Shown here one piece after another: positions 48,883 to 56,960 of a DNA stretch of 64,000 bases. Within the stretch, counting starts at the first letter, position 1, and every line of letters begins with the position of its first letter. Source of the stretch: Rhodothermia bacterium. Lineage in GTDB: Bacteria > Bacteroidota > Rhodothermia > Balneolales > Balneolaceae. Position numbers and translations under genes: made by a program. The notes beneath the pieces are model-generated. The model was given only the letters and a program-made list of their open reading frames with translations. It had not been told where the DNA came from and made no database searches. The stretch covers positions 434,001 through 498,000 of the forward strand of contig JAUICM010000004.1 of assembly GCA_030427885.1 (NCBI GenBank), in the 5' to 3' direction.

Positions 48883-49370
48883 AGGTTCGAAAGACTTCCG
48901 TTATTAACTGCGAATTGTTTGGAGAATGTAAATCCGAGACGACTTAGTAAATTTTGGGAACGCTCGTTTCCGGGATGGGTCATTGCCAGGATAGTAGGAA
49001 GATTCAGAACAGCAGTAAAATGATCCAGGATGGCTTTAGTCGCTTCATAGGCATATCCTTTTCCCTCAAACTCAGGAAGAAAGGCAAAGCCAATATCGGG
49101 ATGATCCAGGAAGTCACGTTGTAACAGGCCACACATTCCGATTGGAATACCTGAGTCTGGTAACACTGACTTCATCAGGCCAAAGCCAAACTGATCAAAG
49201 CTTTTCCATGGCCCCGTTTTGATATAATCTTCAGCCGCTTCGATCGTACGAATATTCCGGTCACCGATATATTGCAGCCATCCCTGAGAGTTCACCAGTT
49301 CCAATACGAAGGGAGCATCCTCAAGGGTAAGAGGTACAAGTTTAAGACGTTCTGTTTTGAGTTCCAGCAA
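48855..49370 (-). CDS. GNAT family N-acetyltransferase (RimJ/RimL-like)
   Basis: This is a 171-residue acetyltransferase. The N-terminus LETERLKLVPLTLEDAPFVL-like and the CoA-binding segment PEFEGKGYAYEATKAILDHF (motif A, with R/Q-x-x-G-x-A equivalents) identify the RimJ/RimL branch of the family. Substrate unknown; ribosomal protein acetylation is one family role. Its 3' end overlaps the end of the SulP gene by 28 bases, convergently. Start ATG 49370. Confidence 0.85.
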   Translation of the reverse strand: MLELKTERLKLVPLTLEDAPFVLELVNSQGWLQYIGDRNIRTIEAAEDYIKTGPWKSFDQFGFGLMKSVLPDSGIPIGMCGLLQRDFLDHPDIGFAFLPEFEGKGYAYEATKAILDHFTAVLNLPTILAMTHPGNERSQNLLSRLGFTFSKQFAVNNGSLSNLYTLSTTSL

Positions 49371-49392
49371 ATGAGTGAGTTTAGATGACTGA

Positions 49393-49431
49393 AAATAAAA
49401 AAGCCCCGCATACTATTCATATGCGAGGCTT
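49393..49431 (-). terminator. Terminator for the NmrA-like gene
   Basis: AAGCC-CGCATA and TATGCG-AGGCTT (one C/A mismatch) enclose a 7-base loop; on the minus strand the stem is followed by a T-rich run. It lies 20 bases past the 3' end of the gene at 49451. Confidence 0.8.
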
Positions 49432-49450
49432 AAAAACTAACGGAGTATTT

Positions 49451-50326
49451 TCAGGAACTATAAACCTGTGTTAAAAATTCCTTCAAAGAAACCGGTTCAC
49501 GACCGAGTAAATTTTTCATATCGTCATTGGCTGTGATGAACTCACCCTGTGCAATGGCGGACGAGAATCCTGCCGACATCCCAGCTGCAGCATCAGGGAC
49601 ACCTGCTTCTTTCATGGTTTTCATGAATTCTGCCACCGAAGGAGAAACATAGTTGATCTCCTTACCCGAGATCTCAGATAGAATATCAGCTGCATCCTGA
49701 AAGGAATATGCTTCAATATTTCCGAAATCATAGGTTTTATTCTCGTGACCTTTACCAGCCAGAACATTAGCCGCTGCTTCTGCCATGTCAGCACGAAGTG
49801 CAAATGCTCCTTTTCCATCTTCAACCGGCAGGTAGATCGTTCCTGTTTCCAGCACCTGATCGCCAATGAACATCGGGATGAAATCCATGTACACATTATT
49901 GAGCAGGATGGTATAATCCATCCCGCTTTCTGCCAGCCACTTCTCCGTATTCATATGCGACTCAGCCACCATATAGATTGGTGAACTCTCGGTTTCATTT
50001 TTTCTCTGGAAGCTGGTGTAAACCACATGTTTTATTCCCGTCTTTTTTGCGGCATCCACTACATTCTTATGTTGCTCAGAACGGTTTGAAAGATCACTTC
50101 CGGATACGAACAAAATTTTATCAATTCCCTCGAAAGCGGTGACAAGGGATTCAGGATCATTATAATCGCCAATTCGTACTTCAACACCTTTTTCTTTCAG
50201 AGGTTCAGCTTTTTCAGGATTACGTGCCATTGCATAAATAGTATCTCCTGTATTTTTGGAAAGCAGTGTTTCTATGGCTTTTTGTCCAAAGGGTCCCGTT
50301 GCTCCGGTTACTAGTAAATTGCTCAT
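49451..50326 (-). CDS. NmrA/QorB-like NAD(P)-binding oxidoreductase
   Basis: This 291-residue protein has the Rossmann N-terminus LVTGATGPFGQKAIETLL and LYAMARNPEKAEPLKEKGVEV-like continuation (atypical short-chain dehydrogenase, NmrA family). Related proteins reduce quinones (QorB) or sense redox state. It is divergent from an HxlR regulator gene; the 140-base gap holds two repeated motifs, so redox or quinone stress control is likely. Start ATG 50326. Confidence 0.85.
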   Translation of the reverse strand: MSNLLVTGATGPFGQKAIETLLSKNTGDTIYAMARNPEKAEPLKEKGVEVRIGDYNDPESLVTAFEGIDKILFVSGSDLSNRSEQHKNVVDAAKKTGIKHVVYTSFQRKNETESSPIYMVAESHMNTEKWLAESGMDYTILLNNVYMDFIPMFIGDQVLETGTIYLPVEDGKGAFALRADMAEAAANVLAGKGHENKTYDFGNIEAYSFQDAADILSEISGKEINYVSPSVAEFMKTMKEAGVPDAAAGMSAGFSSAIAQGEFITANDDMKNLLGREPVSLKEFLTQVYSS

Positions 50327-50356
50327 ATGATGAATGATATTGGTTAATAATGTATA

Positions 50357-50444
50357 GTTACTTACTTTTAGTAACTAAAGATACGTTGATTGAAATACTT
50401 CATCAAGAAGGTACCGCGGTGTTCCATACTTACTTTAAGGTAAC
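50357..50444. promoter_or_regulatory. Two related repeats in the NmrA/HxlR divergent region
   Basis: TACTTACTTTTAGTAAC (50359-50375) and TACTTACTTTAAGGTAAC (50427-50444) are near-identical direct repeats 68 bases apart; the first also contains an inverted repeat, GTTACT-N7-AGTAAC (50357-50375). They lie between divergent starts at 50326 and 50468. These are candidate HxlR operators. Confidence 0.5.
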
Positions 50445-50467
50445 CCATGTAATGATATTAGTGACTT

Positions 50468-50836
50468 ATGGAAAATAATTATTTCGAAAAATATTCAGAT
50501 GCCAGTAATTGTCCTGTGAGAAGAGTTATGGATCGCTTTGGGGATAAGTGGTCGACACTGGTTTTATTGATCCTTGCAGATGAACCTGTACTGCGTTTCA
50601 ATGAACTCAGCAAAGCTATTCCGGATATCTCTCAGAAAATGCTTACTACCACACTCAGAAGTTTAGAATCAGACGGACTGGTATTCAGAAAGGTGTATGC
50701 AGAAGTTCCCCCAAGGGTAGAATATAAGCTGACGGAAATGGGAGAGAGCTTAGTACCACATATCAAAGCGGTTGCTGACTGGGCTGCAAAGAATTTCGAG
50801 CGAATAGAACACTCAAGAGCTGAATACAGCTCCTGA
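50468..50836 (+). CDS. HxlR family transcriptional regulator
   Basis: A 122-residue winged-helix protein. NCPVRRVMDRFGDKWSTLVL is the HxlR start, with Cys15 as a possible thiol sensor, and ISQKMLTTTLRSLESDGLV is the recognition helix region. Members include YodB- and QorR-type regulators that sense quinones or diamide by their N-terminal cysteine. The divergent NmrA-like gene is therefore its probable target, with the repeats between them as sites. This is inference from family and placement. Confidence 0.88.
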   Translation: MENNYFEKYSDASNCPVRRVMDRFGDKWSTLVLLILADEPVLRFNELSKAIPDISQKMLTTTLRSLESDGLVFRKVYAEVPPRVEYKLTEMGESLVPHIKAVADWAAKNFERIEHSRAEYSS

Positions 50837-50849
50837 AGATAATTTTTTA

Positions 50850-51152
50850 TCAAAATTTGGTTGTATCCATTCGATTATCAAATAACCTGACTATGCTGAT
50901 CATTTTTTCTTCCGTTCTTACGAAATAGAAAATGGAAGTTTGTTTTGATAGTACTGAACGTCTGAGTTCTGGTTTTATCTTTGACGCTCGAAACAATTTG
51001 GGGTATTTCCCGATCATTTCTATTCGGTTGAATAATTTTTCCTGAAATCGATTAACCTCTCGGGGGGTCCATTCTCGTGATAAGTAGTCCAGTATAGAAG
51101 AAAGATCTTCTAAGGAATGATCTGACCATGTGATCTTATAGTCATAATCCAT
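50850..51152 (-). CDS. RelE/ParE family toxin
   Basis: A 100-residue protein with ParE-like features: YKITWSDHSLEDLSSILDYL near the start, then FNRIEMIGKYPKLFRASK, and the C-terminal RRSVLSKQTSIFYFV and ISIVRLFDNRM. ParE toxins of this family inhibit DNA gyrase; RelE types cut mRNA. The order antitoxin-toxin with an 11-base overlap is usual. Which target applies here is not determined. Confidence 0.8.
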   Translation of the reverse strand: MDYDYKITWSDHSLEDLSSILDYLSREWTPREVNRFQEKLFNRIEMIGKYPKLFRASKIKPELRRSVLSKQTSIFYFVRTEEKMISIVRLFDNRMDTTKF

Positions 51153-51369
51153 ATCGAGCCTTTACTTCTTCATGAGAAGTTACGCGCCCGTTTTGAATGT
51201 CCTTTAATCCTTCATTAATCTTTTTTCTTTCATCGGCTGAAAGGCTATCTAGAATATCACCATCTTCTTTAAGACTGTTGATAAGATCGTAAATGGCTTC
51301 GATGTACTCATCGTTTGGAGTATTACTTAACCAATCTAAAATTGCTTGTTTTTTCTCTTGAACGGCCAT
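51142..51369 (-). CDS. Antitoxin of the ParE-like toxin
   Basis: This 75-residue protein, rich in acidic residues, resembles addiction-module components: MAVQEKKQAILDWLSNTP at the start and SHEEVKARYGL at the end. The end has the usual pattern of an alpha-helical antitoxin that folds over the toxin. It overlaps the toxin gene by 11 bases and precedes it on the minus strand. Antitoxin identity is by its position and size; no DNA-binding domain is recognised. Confidence 0.7.
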   Translation of the reverse strand: MAVQEKKQAILDWLSNTPNDEYIEAIYDLINSLKEDGDILDSLSADERKKINEGLKDIQNGRVTSHEEVKARYGL

Positions 51370-51431
51370 GGTTTTTAATTTTTTGATCTAAAATAATATG
51401 TGAAAACCGAAGGCTACATCAAAACATACTA

Positions 51432-52625
51432 TCAGGAAATAGAAGCCAATCCCTTTTTAAACCTATTCATAGCTTCCTCAAGGTCAGCTATCGAAGCGGC
51501 ATAGCTCATTCGAAGTCCGTTGGGTTCGCCAAAAGCATCACCGGGGACAACGGCTAGTCCAAATTCATCCAACAGATAAAGACACAGATCAGTAGAAGTT
51601 TCAATCACTGAACCGTCTGCTTTTTTAGATCCCAGATAAGAAGAGATATCAGGGAATACATAGAACGCTCCGCCTGGTGTGAAGCAGCTAACTCCTTCAA
51701 TAGAATTGAGTGAGTCCACCATGAAGTCACGGCGTTTTTTAAATTCCTCGCGCATAGCATGAACTTCACTCAGGTCATGGTTGTAAGCAGCAGTTCCGGC
51801 AGCCTGAGAAATGGTTGAAGGTGCGGAAGTTTCCTGGCTCTGAATTTTGGAAACTGCTTTCACGATAGATTCTTCAGCGGCAAGATAACCGAGTCTCCAG
51901 CCGGTCATGGCAAATCCTTTAGAAAATCCGTTCACCACAACCACACGGTCTTTTAGGTCAGGGGCTACATTAAGGATACTTACATGATCCCCATCAAATA
52001 CTATGTATTCGTAGATCTCATCTGAGATCACCATCACATCGGGATATTTGCGAAGTACTTCAGCGAGCCCTTCCAGGTCTTTTGCGCTGTAGCATGAACC
52101 GGTCGGGTTCGAAGGAGAACAAAGGATCAGGACACGGGTTTTATCGGTAATAGCTTCTTCAAGTTCTGCAGGAGTTAGTTTGAAGTCATTTTCAAAGGAA
52201 GTCCGGATCGTAACAGAAGTACCTTCAGCCAGTCGGGTCATTTCAGGATAAGAAACCCAGTAAGGTGCCGGAATGATCACCTCATCACCAGGATTGACCA
52301 AAGCAAGTAATGCAAAGCCAACCGATTGCTTTGCCCCGTTAGAGCAGATGATCTGCGAAGGATCATAATCCAGGCCGTTATCACGTTTCAGCTTGGCGCA
52401 AATAGCCTCACGCAGTTCCGGTGTACCAGGATTCATAGTGTATCCATGCTGACCACCATTGATAGCTTCAATGGCTGCATCACAAATATATTTTGGGGTC
52501 TTGAAATCCGGTTCGCCGGCGCTTAGCGATACAATGGATTTGCCTTCTCGTTTAAGTTCTTTGGCACGTCCGGTTACTTTCAGGGTTGCTGATGGTTGCA
52601 GATTCTGCGCGCGTTGTGAGATCAT
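51432..52625 (-). CDS. aspC: Aspartate aminotransferase (class I PLP enzyme)
   Basis: A 397-residue aminotransferase. SPSNPTGSCYS, ISDEIYEYIVFDG and the PLP lysine in NGFSKGFAMTGWRLGYLAA are its landmarks, together with YPEMTRLAEGT. This is the Ib subgroup, whose members act on aspartate and sometimes prephenate; the physiological acceptor is unproven. It lies alone on the minus strand, flanked upstream by a MITE-like repeat. Start ATG 52625. Confidence 0.88.
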   Translation of the reverse strand: MISQRAQNLQPSATLKVTGRAKELKREGKSIVSLSAGEPDFKTPKYICDAAIEAINGGQHGYTMNPGTPELREAICAKLKRDNGLDYDPSQIICSNGAKQSVGFALLALVNPGDEVIIPAPYWVSYPEMTRLAEGTSVTIRTSFENDFKLTPAELEEAITDKTRVLILCSPSNPTGSCYSAKDLEGLAEVLRKYPDVMVISDEIYEYIVFDGDHVSILNVAPDLKDRVVVVNGFSKGFAMTGWRLGYLAAEESIVKAVSKIQSQETSAPSTISQAAGTAAYNHDLSEVHAMREEFKKRRDFMVDSLNSIEGVSCFTPGGAFYVFPDISSYLGSKKADGSVIETSTDLCLYLLDEFGLAVVPGDAFGEPNGLRMSYAASIADLEEAMNRFKKGLASIS

Positions 52626-52711
52626 GATCTGGTTAGTATTGAGTGATTAAGGAGTGAGTGGGAAAATAGAGAAAAAGCCAGTAAGTGTAAGGTCTATTTT
52701 AACAGATTAAA

Positions 52712-52845
52712 GTCCTCCCTTGAGGGAGGTATCATTTTTGGTTTACCAAAAAGACGGAGGGTGTTGCAAGACAGTCTGTATGGTAACACCCCTCGAAAAG
52801 TCCAAAGAACTTTTTGGACTTTTATCTCCCCTCAAGGGGAGACTT
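52712..52845. repeat. MITE-like intergenic repeat, copy 3
   Basis: A 134-base element between the aspartate aminotransferase start and the coaD end. Left end AAGTCCTCCCTTGAGGGAGG and right end CTCCCCTCAAGGGGAGACTT are inverted copies of the family terminus. Inner segments GGAGGGTGTT and AACACCCCTC mirror those of copy 1, and an inner hairpin AAAAGTCC...GGACTTTT is visible. Related to the elements at 28316 and 30581. Confidence 0.75.
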
Positions 52846-52849
52846 AGAT

Positions 52850-53347
52850 CTATTGATTACCAGAGTATTTGGCTTTGAGTGCTTCAGCTACATTAGGAGG
52901 AACGAAAGAAGAAAGGTCTCCTCCCCAATAAGCTATTTCCTTAACAAGCGAAGCTGAAATAAATGTGAACTCTTCATCAGGCATAAGGAAGATGGTATCC
53001 ACACTCGGTTGAAGGCGTTTGTTGGTGAGTGCCATTCTGAATTCATACTCGAAATCTGAGATCTGGCGAACGCCCCGGATAAGGGTCTTGGCTTTCATTT
53101 TTGTAGCGTGATTGACCAGAAGCCCTTTGAATTTATTTACCTCCACATTCCTGGCCCAGGTTTTACCTCTCAGGCATTCATTGATCAGATCAATACGCTC
53201 TTCACCACTGAATACGCTGCTTTTTTCCTTATTCACTGCAACGGTCACGATCACTTTCTCAAACAGTTTTGTAGCACGCTCGAGGATGTCGAGGTGTCCG
53301 TACGTGATGGGATCAAAAGATCCGGGATATAGGGCAATGGTGTTCAT
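52850..53347 (-). CDS. coaD: Phosphopantetheine adenylyltransferase
   Basis: A 165-residue enzyme transferring AMP to 4'-phosphopantetheine in coenzyme A synthesis. The N-terminal nucleotide site is TIALYPGSFDPITYGHLDI with the TxGH motif, and the C-terminal motif FTFISASLVKEIA is present. The start is ATG 53347 (MNTIALYPG); an in-frame Met 12 bases upstream would add non-conserved residues. It is downstream of rsmD on the same strand, an association seen in many bacteria. Confidence 0.95.
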   Translation of the reverse strand: MNTIALYPGSFDPITYGHLDILERATKLFEKVIVTVAVNKEKSSVFSGEERIDLINECLRGKTWARNVEVNKFKGLLVNHATKMKAKTLIRGVRQISDFEYEFRMALTNKRLQPSVDTIFLMPDEEFTFISASLVKEIAYWGGDLSSFVPPNVAEALKAKYSGNQ

Positions 53348-53357
53348 AGGCTGTTTC

Positions 53358-53436
53358 AATGTTCAATTAACAATGGGTCAATTAAGAATAAAGTAGTATC
53401 TATTCTTAATTGATCATTGAACAATTGTTAATTGTA
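53358..53436. repeat. Long inverted repeat between coaD and rsmD
   Basis: TCAATTAAGAATA (53378-53390) pairs perfectly with TATTCTTAATTGA (53401-53413) over a 10-base loop, and outer segments (CAATTAACAAT, then ATTGTTAATTG) pair further. Almost the whole gap between rsmD and coaD is self-complementary. It has no long T-run. Probably a hairpin element between the two genes. Confidence 0.6.
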
Positions 53437-53437
53437 A

Positions 53438-53983
53438 TTATACCGGATGCTTCTCAAAAATACTAACGGTGGTTCTGCCGTAGGCTTTGCTGAAGAAGCA
53501 GTTTGGGTGATCGTCGTAGTTGTGATATTTGTCGTGCTCCAGGATGAACCAGCCTTCTTCACTCAGCCAGTTGTTCTCCAGAATGAGCGCGATCATCTCA
53601 TCCATCCATTCATAGTTGTAAGGAGGGTCGCAAAAGATGAAATCGTAAGGAATAGCCATGCCTGCCAGGTAACTCTGAACATCCGCGACATTGGTGCGAA
53701 TCTGGCCTTCAACCCCGAAGCCTTCAGCTGTTTTCTCTATCAGCCGCACATTTTTAGGATCCAGTTCAACATATGTGACGTTCTTAGCACCACGGGAAAT
53801 GGCTTCAAATCCCAGATTTCCTGATCCTCCAAAAAGATCCAGTACAGTGGAGCCTTCAATGAACTTATACACCTCGATCTTATTGAAGATACTTTCTTTG
53901 GTACGATCAGTGGTTGGACGCACATCCAGCCCTTTGGGGATGTTGATACGTCGGCCTTTAAGTTTTCCAGTGATGATCCGCAT
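53438..53983 (-). CDS. rsmD: 16S rRNA (guanine966-N2)-methyltransferase
   Basis: A 181-residue SAM-dependent methyltransferase. The SAM-binding motif DLFGGSGNLGFEAISRGA and the catalytic FIFCDPPYNYEW (N-methyltransferase DPPY) are complete. The N-terminus MRIITGKLKGRRINIPKG is typical. It methylates G966 of 16S rRNA. coaD follows downstream, 90 bases away, separated by a self-complementary gap. Confidence 0.94.
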   Translation of the reverse strand: MRIITGKLKGRRINIPKGLDVRPTTDRTKESIFNKIEVYKFIEGSTVLDLFGGSGNLGFEAISRGAKNVTYVELDPKNVRLIEKTAEGFGVEGQIRTNVADVQSYLAGMAIPYDFIFCDPPYNYEWMDEMIALILENNWLSEEGWFILEHDKYHNYDDHPNCFFSKAYGRTTVSIFEKHPV

Positions 53984-54017
53984 GCGGAGTTGTATGTTAA
54001 AGAGAGATTATATGCTT

Positions 54018-54095
54018 GTCATTTCGAACGAATGTGAGAAATCTACAAATCTTTGGAATAACTCTTGTTAGATTTCTCGTTTCACTCGAAATGAC
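54018..54095. repeat. Intergenic inverted repeat (ATTTCGA family)
   Basis: GTCATTTCG (54018-54026) pairs with CGAAATGAC (54087-54095), and GAGAAATCT (54036-54044) pairs with AGATTTCTC (54070-54078). The 78-base element lies between rsmD and the DUF3822 gene. Similar sequences are common in intergenic regions of Bacteroidota as I recall. Confidence 0.6.
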
Positions 54096-54114
54096 GAATC
54101 AGGGTCTGAAATTT

Positions 54115-54975
54115 CTAAAAATCGAGAGAAGTTAAAATAGCCGGGAAGGCAGCTGCAAGGTCGAACCCGTAGGTTAGTTCATCAGCTACAACCCCCATCT
54201 CGTCAAGGGAGTTCAGATTTACGATCTTTGAGGATTTATCCCAGAATCCCTGCAGGGATGTTTCCACTTCATGAGTCTCAAAACCAAAAAGATAGATATT
54301 TTCATGCAATCCCTTTATCCAGGGAGAATGATTGGCATGCTGAAGCCAATGGTATGGAAGATCTTCAGTCTGGTCGAATTTGATATAAGTGGCAGCTCTG
54401 AATTTGCCCAACAGAAAAGAGCTGAGCGAAAGTACGTTTTTGTGGCAACCGATCATCAGAAAAGAACCGCCGGGTTTATTGAAAGAAGACCATTTCTGGG
54501 CTAATTCGAAATCGCTGAGAAATTCAGTTGTGGGCAGGTCCTCAGTAAGGGCATCAAAGCCCCCCATGATATTCCGGCGTCGGATACTGAGGAACTTATA
54601 CTGGCTTTTGCTTACCGTATGCCAGGTCGGTTCAATATCCTCACGTTCCACTCCCTTCATGATAATAGCCAGATGATCTTCGCGTTCATCTGAATTATCA
54701 TATACTACTTTTGGAAGAGCGGTCCAGCATTCATTAGCCGGATAGGTAAGTGCACGAACAGATTTTATATCATATTCATCCCGCAGTTTCCTGAAGATGG
54801 AATTTACATGCGGAAAGTGATCCGGGTGCCTTGTGGTGATGGCTTCCGTTACATCAAAATTGAAGTCGAAAGAGCCGATACGCAAAAGGTGTTTGTCGTT
54901 TTCCGGATCATTGATCGAATAGAATAAGCGATCCGAAAAGAAACAAACACCTAAATTTGCTGACGTATCATCCAT
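54115..54975 (-). CDS. DUF3822-like protein
   Basis: A 286-residue protein that starts LGVCFFSDRLFYSINDPEND and has ILLGKFRAATYIKF-like strands and a run of hydrophobic beta segments. It resembles the DUF3822 family, which is often next to rsmD in Bacteroidota; I recognise the context and the general look, not a catalytic motif. Beta strands at the start suggest an actin-like (ASKHA) fold, but this is uncertain. Its start overlaps the stop of the pseudopilin-like gene by one base (TAATG). A function linked with that gene is likely. Confidence 0.7.
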   Translation of the reverse strand: MDDTSANLGVCFFSDRLFYSINDPENDKHLLRIGSFDFNFDVTEAITTRHPDHFPHVNSIFRKLRDEYDIKSVRALTYPANECWTALPKVVYDNSDEREDHLAIIMKGVEREDIEPTWHTVSKSQYKFLSIRRRNIMGGFDALTEDLPTTEFLSDFELAQKWSSFNKPGGSFLMIGCHKNVLSLSSFLLGKFRAATYIKFDQTEDLPYHWLQHANHSPWIKGLHENIYLFGFETHEVETSLQGFWDKSSKIVNLNSLDEMGVVADELTYGFDLAAAFPAILTSLDF

Positions 54976-55451
54976 TAATTCCAGTTGGGAGCGTTACGCA
55001 TCGTAGTTCTTGACAAACTACCTACCGCGTCATCGGTATCAGGATCTTCAAGCAGATACAATGGAGGACGTGTAGTGTCGATATGAGTATAAATGAAACG
55101 AGCTCCGGATTCTCTTGGAGTAACAATCATGGTCTCAGGAGAATATTCCAGAGGAGGAGCTTGTCTGAAAAGGGTATCACCCATAGCTACCATCATAGAA
55201 TCAGTTTGCAGGAAAGTAACGACGGAATCAAGCCCGCCCTCGGTTGGAGGGAAATGACCATATACCGACTCGTACTGTACCAATGCATCTTTTAGAGTAA
55301 GCATCCTGGTGCGAACACGCTCAGTTTCTGCTTCTCTCTCCTTGACCACTTGATAAGGTGTTACGATTGAATCGTATAAAAGCCATGAAAGAGCGATAAT
55401 TATAATGCCTAGAACGACGCTTAAAATTTTGTTTCGGGTATCAATATTCAT
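54975..55451 (-). CDS. Single-span membrane protein with a pseudopilin-like region
   Basis: A 158-residue protein. Residues about 10-30 form one transmembrane segment (VVLGIIIIALSWLLY), followed by a charged helix and LKDALVQYESVYGHFPPTEGG, which resembles the GspG pseudopilin pattern (LKxALxxY...GxYPTTEQG). There is no prepilin peptidase site, so it is probably not a processed pilin. The C-terminal half has proline-rich and acidic stretches. It is the first gene of a unit with the DUF3822 gene. Function unknown; a role in an envelope platform is possible. Confidence 0.6.
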   Translation of the reverse strand: MNIDTRNKILSVVLGIIIIALSWLLYDSIVTPYQVVKEREAETERVRTRMLTLKDALVQYESVYGHFPPTEGGLDSVVTFLQTDSMMVAMGDTLFRQAPPLEYSPETMIVTPRESGARFIYTHIDTTRPPLYLLEDPDTDDAVGSLSRTTMRNAPNWN

Positions 55452-55637
55452 TTGAAAAGCAGATCAGTTAATCAATTAGTTAAAAAAAGTGAAATTCAGC
55501 TTTAAAACAGAGAGCAGAAAATACATGCACACCTATTTATATGCAACCTGTTGAAGTGCTGAAAAAAATAACACTACAATAATTTAACCTCCTTTCTATC
55601 TTTTGTAGTATATCACAGCTTAAAATTAATTCTTCTT

Positions 55638-56960
55638 TTGAACCGGCGCATACTCAGACTGGCGATACCTAACATCATAAGTAACCTCTCAGTACCGCTG
55701 CTGGGTGCGATTGATACGGCCGTGGTAGGGCATCTTGATCATGTGTACTATTTGGGAGCAATCGCCGTCGGAAGCATCATATTCGACTTTATTTTCTGGG
55801 GATTCGGGTTTTTGAGGATGGGTACTACCGGCCTTGTAGCACAGGCATATGGTGCGAGAAATAAGCGTGAAACGAGAGTGATATTAATGCGGGTACTGGC
55901 AGTTGCCTGGACAGGAAGTCTGCTCATTCTGTTGCTTCAATACCCCCTGATCAAGCTATCGTTAATTGTTGTAAATGCTTCTCCCGAGGTGGAAGAGTAC
56001 ACCACTTTGTACTATCAGATCAGAATATTTGCGACTCCGGCTACATTAACATTGTTCAGCATAAACGGCTGGTTTCTGGGGATGCAGAACTCAAAGTATC
56101 CCATGATGATCACTATTCTGCTCAATATTCTGAATATCATATTCAACCTGATATTTGTGCTTGGGTTTGATATGAATGTGGATGGGGTGGCGTGGGGAAG
56201 TCTTATCGCCAGCTATATTGCGTTAGTACTTGCTGTGATCTTGTATAAAAGAAAATACGGGGGAGTTAAACTTGAAATGGATCTGAAAGAGATCCTGGAT
56301 CCGGTTGAGCTTAAAAAGTTTGTGACAGTGAACAGAGATATTCTCATCCGGACTTTATGCCTGATCTTTTCATATGCCTTTTTCACAGCAAAATCAGCGG
56401 AGATGGGGGATACCATTCTTGCAGCCAATACCATTCTTCTGCAATTGTGGTACATCAGTTCTTATGGAGTTGACGGATTTGCTTTTGCAGCCGAGAGTCT
56501 GGTAGGCAGATATAAAGGAGCAAGGGATCAGGAAAAACTTGGTCAGGCGGTAAAGTACACCATGTTCTGGGGAATCGGTTTGGGAGCTCTGGGTACCTTG
56601 GTGTATTCCATCTTCGGGGAACAGATCATGTATGTATTCACTAATAAAACGCTCGTGATAGAGATGGGTCTTGGAGTGTTGGTCTGGACCATTCTTGCAC
56701 CCCTGATCAATAGTGTGTGTTTTATATGGGATGGGGTTTATATCGGGGCAACAGCAACACCTGCAATGAGAAACTCTATGCTTATTGCTACGGTATTATT
56801 CTTTATTCCGGTGTATTTTATTTCGCAACCAATTGTTGGAGTACATGCGTTATGGTTATCCATGACAGCATTTATGGTAGTTCGCGGGCTCACCCTTTCT
56901 TTATGGGCGCCAAGGCAAATATTCAATAAATCTTTACTACAAGCCATCAGAAAAACATGA
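55638..56960 (+). CDS. MATE family efflux transporter
   Basis: This 440-residue membrane protein has 12 predicted hydrophobic segments and MATE-family landmarks: LAIPNIISNLSVPLLGAIDT near the N-terminus and an equivalent region halfway (VNRDILIRTLCLIFSYAFF). It probably exports cationic drugs or metabolites with Na+ or H+. The start is TTG 55638 (residues MNRRILRLAIP), since no upstream ATG is in frame and the next Met is too far in. It overlaps the next gene by ATGA. Confidence 0.88.
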   Translation: MNRRILRLAIPNIISNLSVPLLGAIDTAVVGHLDHVYYLGAIAVGSIIFDFIFWGFGFLRMGTTGLVAQAYGARNKRETRVILMRVLAVAWTGSLLILLLQYPLIKLSLIVVNASPEVEEYTTLYYQIRIFATPATLTLFSINGWFLGMQNSKYPMMITILLNILNIIFNLIFVLGFDMNVDGVAWGSLIASYIALVLAVILYKRKYGGVKLEMDLKEILDPVELKKFVTVNRDILIRTLCLIFSYAFFTAKSAEMGDTILAANTILLQLWYISSYGVDGFAFAAESLVGRYKGARDQEKLGQAVKYTMFWGIGLGALGTLVYSIFGEQIMYVFTNKTLVIEMGLGVLVWTILAPLINSVCFIWDGVYIGATATPAMRNSMLIATVLFFIPVYFISQPIVGVHALWLSMTAFMVVRGLTLSLWAPRQIFNKSLLQAIRKT

